Shown: piece after piece, positions 16,199-20,122 of the stretch
Layout: each line of letters starts with the position of its first letter
How positions within the stretch are numbered: the first letter of the stretch is position 1
Origin: a virus
Direction: 5' to 3' (one strand)
IMG/VR virus record: IMGVR_UViG_3300030060_004663
Coordinates: 1 to 20,122 of that record
Length of the DNA: 20,122 bases
The notes under the pieces: generated by a model
The model's input: the letters and a program-made list of their open reading frames with translations, nothing else
What the model was told of the DNA's origin: nothing
Database searches by the model: none
Translations under genes and position numbers: made by a program

Positions 16199-17236
16199 AT
16201 GTTTGAGTATTTTTATAACGAAATTCTGAGAAGAACTATCATATCATTTGGTACTCTTTTTAATGGAATTACAGTAAAGCAAGAGGGATCTCAGATAAGA
16301 GTTCCTTTAGCATACGGTCCTACCCAAAAGTTTTTAGCACGTTTAAATCAAACACCAGATTTAAATAAAGCAACGGCAATTACTTTGCCTAGAATGTCTT
16401 TTGAGTTTACTGGACTTACTTATGATCCTTCTAGAAAAGTAACTACAACACAACAGTTTACAGTAAAAGATCCTAATGATGGAACTGAGACTAAGAAGTC
16501 ATATATGCCAGTTCCTTATAATATGCAATTTGAACTTGCTATTATGTGTAAGTTAAATGATGATGCGTTACAAATCACAGAACAGATACTTCCATATTTC
16601 CAACCAGCATATAATGTTACTGTTACGTTAGTAGATAATATTAAAGAAAAAAGAGATATTCCAATTGTATTGGAAAATATTACAATGCAGGATGATTATG
16701 AAGGAGACTTTGAGAGTAGAAGAGTTCTTCTTTATACTTTAAGATTTACTGCAAAGACCTACATGTTTGGTCCATCTGCTACTGCTACTGGTGACCTTAT
16801 TAGGAGTGCTAGAGTTAGTTACCTTTCTGGTACAGATACTACCAATACGCAAAGAGATCTTACATACAGAGTTACTCCAAGAGCAACCAAGAGTTATGCT
16901 GGTCCTATAACTACAACTTTAGATGAAGATGTTGATCTAACAGAAGTGGAAATTAAAGTTGTTTCTACTTCTAATATCTTCTTAGATACTTCATCAACTC
17001 CTAAACCAACTTATTGTTATATTGATGAAGAAGAGATGAAGATAACAACAGTAAATGCTAATTCTATTATTGTTGAAAGAGCACAAGATAATACTCTTGC
17101 TGCTTCTCATGTTAAGGGATCTGCCTTAAGAGTTATCAATCCAATAACATCTTCAACAGACACTACTGTTACTTATGATGATAATGTACTTATTGAAGAT
17201 GGCGATAACTTTGGATTTGATGGTGAGATCTCATGA
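16199..17236 (+). CDS. 15: Tail completion and sheath stabiliser gp15 (T4-like)
   Basis: T4 gp15 forms a hexameric ring at the top of the tail that stabilises the sheath and contacts the neck. The N-terminus MFEYFYNEILRRTIISFGTLFNGI, the LPRMSFEFTGLTYDPSRK segment (about residues 60-78), the MPVPYNMQFELAIMCKLNDDALQITEQILPYFQP-type core (102-135), and ENITMQDDYEGDFESRR (about 158-174) are typical of gp15. The protein has 345 residues against 272 in T4. The extra length is at the C-terminus (from about residue 235) and contains a segment reading CYIDEEEMKIT...IIVERAQDNT...HVKGS, which resembles a module in the DUF4815 protein. It has its own late promoter and overlaps gp16 by four bases (ATGA). 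Confidence 0.92.
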   Translation: MFEYFYNEILRRTIISFGTLFNGITVKQEGSQIRVPLAYGPTQKFLARLNQTPDLNKATAITLPRMSFEFTGLTYDPSRKVTTTQQFTVKDPNDGTETKKSYMPVPYNMQFELAIMCKLNDDALQITEQILPYFQPAYNVTVTLVDNIKEKRDIPIVLENITMQDDYEGDFESRRVLLYTLRFTAKTYMFGPSATATGDLIRSARVSYLSGTDTTNTQRDLTYRVTPRATKSYAGPITTTLDEDVDLTEVEIKVVSTSNIFLDTSSTPKPTYCYIDEEEMKITTVNANSIIVERAQDNTLAASHVKGSALRVINPITSSTDTTVTYDDNVLIEDGDNFGFDGEIS

Positions 17237-17652
17237 CCGATAAATTAGATAAAACTTTTAATATTACTCCTGAAGTAGTACCAGAAGAAAAACCAAAAGT
17301 TATTAAAAAGGAAAAACCCGATAGACTTACTAAAGATGATATTACAAGAGATTATGAATATACAAGAGGTAATCTCTATAGTATAATAGAAAAGGGTCAG
17401 GAAGCAATTGATGGTATTCTTGAGATTGCTCAAGAAAGTGAAATGCCCAGAGCATACGAAGTTGCTGGTCAACTTATAAAAAGTGTTTCTGATGCTACTG
17501 ATAAATTGATTGATCTTCAGAAAAAACTGAAAGATGTTAATGAAGAGCAAGTAGTTAAGGGACCATCCACAGTTAACAATTCACTTTTTGTTGGATCTAC
17601 TGCAGATCTTGCAAAATTGATTAAGAGCGAGACTCTTAAAAAAACTGAATAA
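17233..17652 (+). CDS. 16: Terminase small subunit gp16 (T4-like)
   Basis: The small terminase regulates the large subunit and helps start packaging of phage DNA into the prohead. This 139-residue protein matches the cyanophage gp16 type: a charged Lys/Glu/Pro-rich N-terminus (residues 1-33), the central DYEYTRGNLYSIIEKGQEAI segment (about 36-55), a helical AYEVAGQLIKSVSDATDKLIDLQKKLKDV region able to form the coiled coil of the oligomer (about 76-104), and a C-terminal NNSLFVGSTADLAKLIK motif. T4 gp16 has 164 residues. The start codon overlaps the gp15 stop (ATGA). Gene 17 does not follow directly: the 746-residue fibre gene comes next. Confidence 0.88.
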   Translation: MTDKLDKTFNITPEVVPEEKPKVIKKEKPDRLTKDDITRDYEYTRGNLYSIIEKGQEAIDGILEIAQESEMPRAYEVAGQLIKSVSDATDKLIDLQKKLKDVNEEQVVKGPSTVNNSLFVGSTADLAKLIKSETLKKTE

Positions 17653-17655
17653 ATA
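17648..17655 (+). promoter_or_regulatory. Putative T4-type late promoter before the coiled-coil gene
   Basis: AATAAATA has one mismatch to TATAAATA, and the gp16 stop TAA (17650-17652) forms positions 3-5. Twenty-five bases separate it from the GTG start codon at 17681. Confidence 0.5.
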
Positions 17656-17680
17656 TAGTTATAGATGGAGATAAAATAGA

Positions 17681-19921
17681 GTGCCACTCAAAAAGCCGTC
17701 AGAATTTTATAATAAAAATCCTAATTCTTCTTTAGATGAAATTAGGGAAAATGTTACTCCCCAAAAAGTGGAGAAAATTTCTGAAGCTTTTGATTCTTTT
17801 AAGACCAATTTTGACCATATTCAATCTCTTACTGAGTTTACTAATACTTTTGATACTTTTAAAAATAATATAGAAAAGGTAGATAATTTATCAGAAAGTG
17901 TATCTGATATTCAAGATAGTATTCAAGATCTAATAAAGAAAGAAGATCTTGATGATGCAATGACTGCACAACTTCTTTTTGTAGAGGAGTCTATAAGAAA
18001 CGTTCAAGATAAAGTAAAAACTTTAAACTCTAAAAGTGTTTTTGCTATAAAAGAAGAGTTTTCTTCTTTATCAGAAACTGTTTATAATTTTATAGATGAA
18101 GAAGTACCTTCTTACCAAAAATTAATTGTAGATTCTGAGACAAGGGTTGATAGTAGATTTTTAAATTTTAAAAAAGATATTACATCTAAAGTAGAAGATG
18201 TTCATAAAGAAATTAATTCAAATCTTTCCCATATTACAGAAAGTATTGAATCTATTAATGAGGAAAATCTTTCATCTGTAAAAGAAGATGTTAAAGGTAT
18301 TCGTGGAAAAGTTGAATCTCTTCTTGAAAAAGTATTACCAAAGTATAAAAAGTTTTTTGCAGAGACAGAGGTAAGAACAGAGGAAAAGATTGCTGTTGTA
18401 GAAGAAACTGCAAAAGAGATTGAAGAGAAATATGAATCTCAAATTAAAGAAATTACAGAAAATTTTGATCAATTTGTTCATAATGAAATTCCTAAGTATA
18501 AAAAACTTTTAGTAGATTCTAAATTAAAGACGGAAGAAGAAGTAAAGGATATATCTAAAAGTTTAGATGAACAAGTTTCTAAGATTAATAAAAATGTTGT
18601 TAATCTTCAACAACGAGTTAATAATAAAGAAATAGAGATTGATGATGTTCTTTTAGAAAAGACTAATACAATTGATAAATTGATTAATAAATCTAAAGAT
18701 TTGTCAAGAATATATGATGATCTTTCTAGAGATTTTAAAGAAAAAGAAGTTCAATATGAAAATGCTCTTGATGATTTTTCTAAAAAGATTAATACTATGG
18801 AAGAAAGTCTCACAGATAATATTTGTGAACTTCAAGAAAACTTAGATACAAGCACTTCTAAGTATTATTCTGAGATGAAAAATGCGGTAGTTCCTGCCGT
18901 TGTTAATTTTGAGCAAAAATTATCCAGTCAACTTAAAGATTTAAATATCAATTTTGCAGTTAATGAAAAGCATATTGATAATTTAAAAAAAGAATTTCAA
19001 AATCTTGTAGAAGATTTAAAAGTTCCTGTAATTAAAAAAGATTGGAATATATTAGAAGAAAAAAGTGAAAAACTCAATGCTAAAATTGATAGATTAGAAA
19101 AAGTTTTAGAAGAATTTAATGAAAAAAAGGTAGGGACTTTAGAACAAGATTTAAGAGAAGGTCTTTTAAACATACCTCCTGATGTAGATAATTCTGATCC
19201 TCTTACTCCAATAGGTCAAAAGTATGTAACCTTTGATAAATTAGCAGAACATTACAGATTATTTGTCAATAGAGTTCAACAACAAATCGCTACTCTTGGA
19301 GGTGGTGGTGAAGTCTTCCTTGCTAGAATGGAGGATGTTGATGTTGGAGCTGGTATTGCAACTGATGGGTTTGTCTTAGCATGGGATAAAGATCTTCAAT
19401 TATTCACTCCTTCTGCAGGAGGTTCTGCAGGTGCAGGTGGAACATGGGGTTCTAATTCAGTAGGTGTTAGTACTACAAGGTATGTTGGTATTAATACATC
19501 TTCTGCTAAAGAAGAGTTTCCATTATATGTTGGTCCAACAGGATTAGCTGGTACAACAATTGTCGCAAAGTTTGATGGAGATATTTCTGTCGCAGGAACA
19601 ATCTTTAAAGAAAATGTAAAGAATGTAGATTCTATTGGTCTTGTTACTGCTAGAACAGGAGTAGATGTTGGATATAATTTTGAAGATGGAACGGGTGTTG
19701 GTATTACTATGAAAGCAAGTGGTAATGCTGTATTTGCTGGTGTAGTAACTGCTGCTCATATGTTCTATCCACCAGTTATAACAACTGTACAAAGAGATGC
19801 ACTCACAGTAAACGCAGGTGCTCTTATCTTTAATACTACTAGTACCCAATTAGAAATTTATAATGGAACCACTTGGGTAGGTGTAGGTGCTGTTAATAAT
19901 CTCACTATCTCTAACCTATAA
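17681..19921 (+). CDS. Long coiled-coil fibre protein, possible neck whisker analogue
   Basis: This 746-residue protein starts with GTG, preceded by TGGAG at 17666-17670; no in-frame ATG fits better. Residues 1-30 (MPLKKPSEFYNKNPNSSLDEI) are a short non-helical head. Residues about 30-510 are almost entirely heptad-like with Ile, Leu and Val spacing and many Lys and Glu, giving a very long segmented coiled coil. It is broken by three related kinks with P-(S/K)-Y-(Q/K)-K at prolines 143, 220 and 271. The C-terminal part is beta and glycine rich: GGGGE at 540-544, a FDGDISVAGTIFKENVKNVD segment typical of marine phage fibres (about 629-648), and a terminal QRDALTVNAGALIFN...YNGTTW domain (about 705-735). 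The architecture resembles a trimeric fibre with a C-terminal folding domain. T4 fibritin (wac) is also a segmented coiled coil coded next to neck genes, but I see no direct sequence similarity. Assignment as a whisker is inference; it could be another neck or tail fibre. Confidence 0.8.
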   Translation: MPLKKPSEFYNKNPNSSLDEIRENVTPQKVEKISEAFDSFKTNFDHIQSLTEFTNTFDTFKNNIEKVDNLSESVSDIQDSIQDLIKKEDLDDAMTAQLLFVEESIRNVQDKVKTLNSKSVFAIKEEFSSLSETVYNFIDEEVPSYQKLIVDSETRVDSRFLNFKKDITSKVEDVHKEINSNLSHITESIESINEENLSSVKEDVKGIRGKVESLLEKVLPKYKKFFAETEVRTEEKIAVVEETAKEIEEKYESQIKEITENFDQFVHNEIPKYKKLLVDSKLKTEEEVKDISKSLDEQVSKINKNVVNLQQRVNNKEIEIDDVLLEKTNTIDKLINKSKDLSRIYDDLSRDFKEKEVQYENALDDFSKKINTMEESLTDNICELQENLDTSTSKYYSEMKNAVVPAVVNFEQKLSSQLKDLNINFAVNEKHIDNLKKEFQNLVEDLKVPVIKKDWNILEEKSEKLNAKIDRLEKVLEEFNEKKVGTLEQDLREGLLNIPPDVDNSDPLTPIGQKYVTFDKLAEHYRLFVNRVQQQIATLGGGGEVFLARMEDVDVGAGIATDGFVLAWDKDLQLFTPSAGGSAGAGGTWGSNSVGVSTTRYVGINTSSAKEEFPLYVGPTGLAGTTIVAKFDGDISVAGTIFKENVKNVDSIGLVTARTGVDVGYNFEDGTGVGITMKASGNAVFAGVVTAAHMFYPPVITTVQRDALTVNAGALIFNTTSTQLEIYNGTTWVGVGAVNNLTISNL

Positions 19922-19924
19922 ATA
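19917..19924 (+). promoter_or_regulatory. T4-type late promoter before the terminal gene
   Basis: This is a perfect TATAAATA containing the TAA stop of the fibre gene (19919-19921) as positions 3-5. Twenty-three bases separate it from the ATG at 19948. Confidence 0.7.
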
Positions 19925-19947
19925 AAAGATAGGACATATAAAATTAC

Positions 19948-20122
19948 ATGAAAACTTGTAAGAGTGGACAGTATTATTGCACTAAAGATAAAAAGTGCAA
20001 ACCTATTCCTGGTGGATATCACGTAGGTCGTGGTGGATGGCTAGAAAAAGATGATGATTCTAAAAAGAAAAATGGTAATGGCAACGGCAACGGAAGTTCT
20101 CACGGAAATGGGAATGGCTCGA
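19948..20122 (+). CDS. Small Cys-containing NG-repeat protein, 3' end missing
   Basis: The frame is open from the ATG at 19948 to the window end (58 residues visible). The N-terminus MKTCKSGQYYCTKDKKCKPI has cysteines at 4, 11 and 17, followed by IPGGYHVGRGGWLEKDDD and then a run of alternating Asn and Gly (NGNGNG, with SSHGNGNGN). AGGA at 19931-19934 may be a ribosome binding site, and a perfect late promoter precedes the gene, so it is expected to be made late with the virion proteins. I recall similar short proteins with a YYC...KCKPIP-like head and glycine-asparagine tail in cyanophages, without known function. The head could be a small disulphide or metal-held knot; the rest of the gene is needed to judge. 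Confidence 0.72.
   Translation, partial: MKTCKSGQYYCTKDKKCKPIPGGYHVGRGGWLEKDDDSKKKNGNGNGNGSSHGNGNGS

Noticed and set aside
20070-20122. NG tract as a DNA tandem repeat or CRISPR-like structure.
   Set aside because: The repetition is in the codons (AAT/AAC with GGT/GGC/GGA/GGG varied), is only about 40 bases long, and shows no repeat-spacer layout.

Overview
This AT-rich window (about one third G+C by eye) is a continuous stretch of virion genes from a T4-like contractile-tailed phage, most likely a marine cyanophage (Kyanoviridae type, infecting Prochlorococcus or Synechococcus). The evidence is recognisable neck, baseplate, sheath-terminator and small-terminase proteins in T4 order (8, 13, 14, 15, 16), a giant DUF4815 protein, and a DUF2997-DUF1257 (Ycf35) pair typical of cyanobacteria. 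Every real gene is on the + strand. Genes are separated by at most about 41 bases and often overlap, so no stretch over 300 bases lacks a gene. I saw no tRNA, rRNA, CRISPR array, insertion sequence, integrase or hairpin terminator.

Layout. Bases 1-3243 hold the 3' part of a repeat-rich virion protein in the place where a T4-like phage has its large baseplate wedge gene. Next come gp8 (baseplate wedge, 3285-4838) and a 2513-residue DUF4815 structural protein (4845-12386). A 75-residue coiled-coil protein and a 214-residue beta-rich protein follow. The neck and tail-completion block is gp13 (13272-14117), gp14 (14122-15591), the DUF2997/DUF1257 pair (15613-16174), gp15 (16199-17236) and gp16 (17233-17652). 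A 746-residue coiled-coil fibre protein (17681-19921) follows, then the start of a small cysteine and NG-repeat protein cut by the window end. The large terminase gene (17) should lie further downstream.

How the genes work together. The first three large proteins, and probably the two small ones after them, belong to the baseplate and tail periphery. gp13 and gp14 form the neck joining head and tail, gp15 caps the tail tube and sheath, and gp16 starts DNA packaging. The coiled-coil protein could be a neck whisker or another fibre. Five T4-late-type elements (NATAAATA) sit 20-25 bases before start codons. In four of them the stop codon of the upstream gene is part of the element. The DUF2997/DUF1257 pair is different: it is preceded by what looks like a host sigma70 promoter (TTGGCA, 17 bases, TATAAT, extended -10) placed so that its mRNA would begin at or next to the ATG. 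That makes it look like a self-promoted cassette inside a late operon and is the most interesting lead here. A second theme is that a few short beta modules recur in unrelated virion proteins, and they seem to account for the large size of several of them compared with T4.
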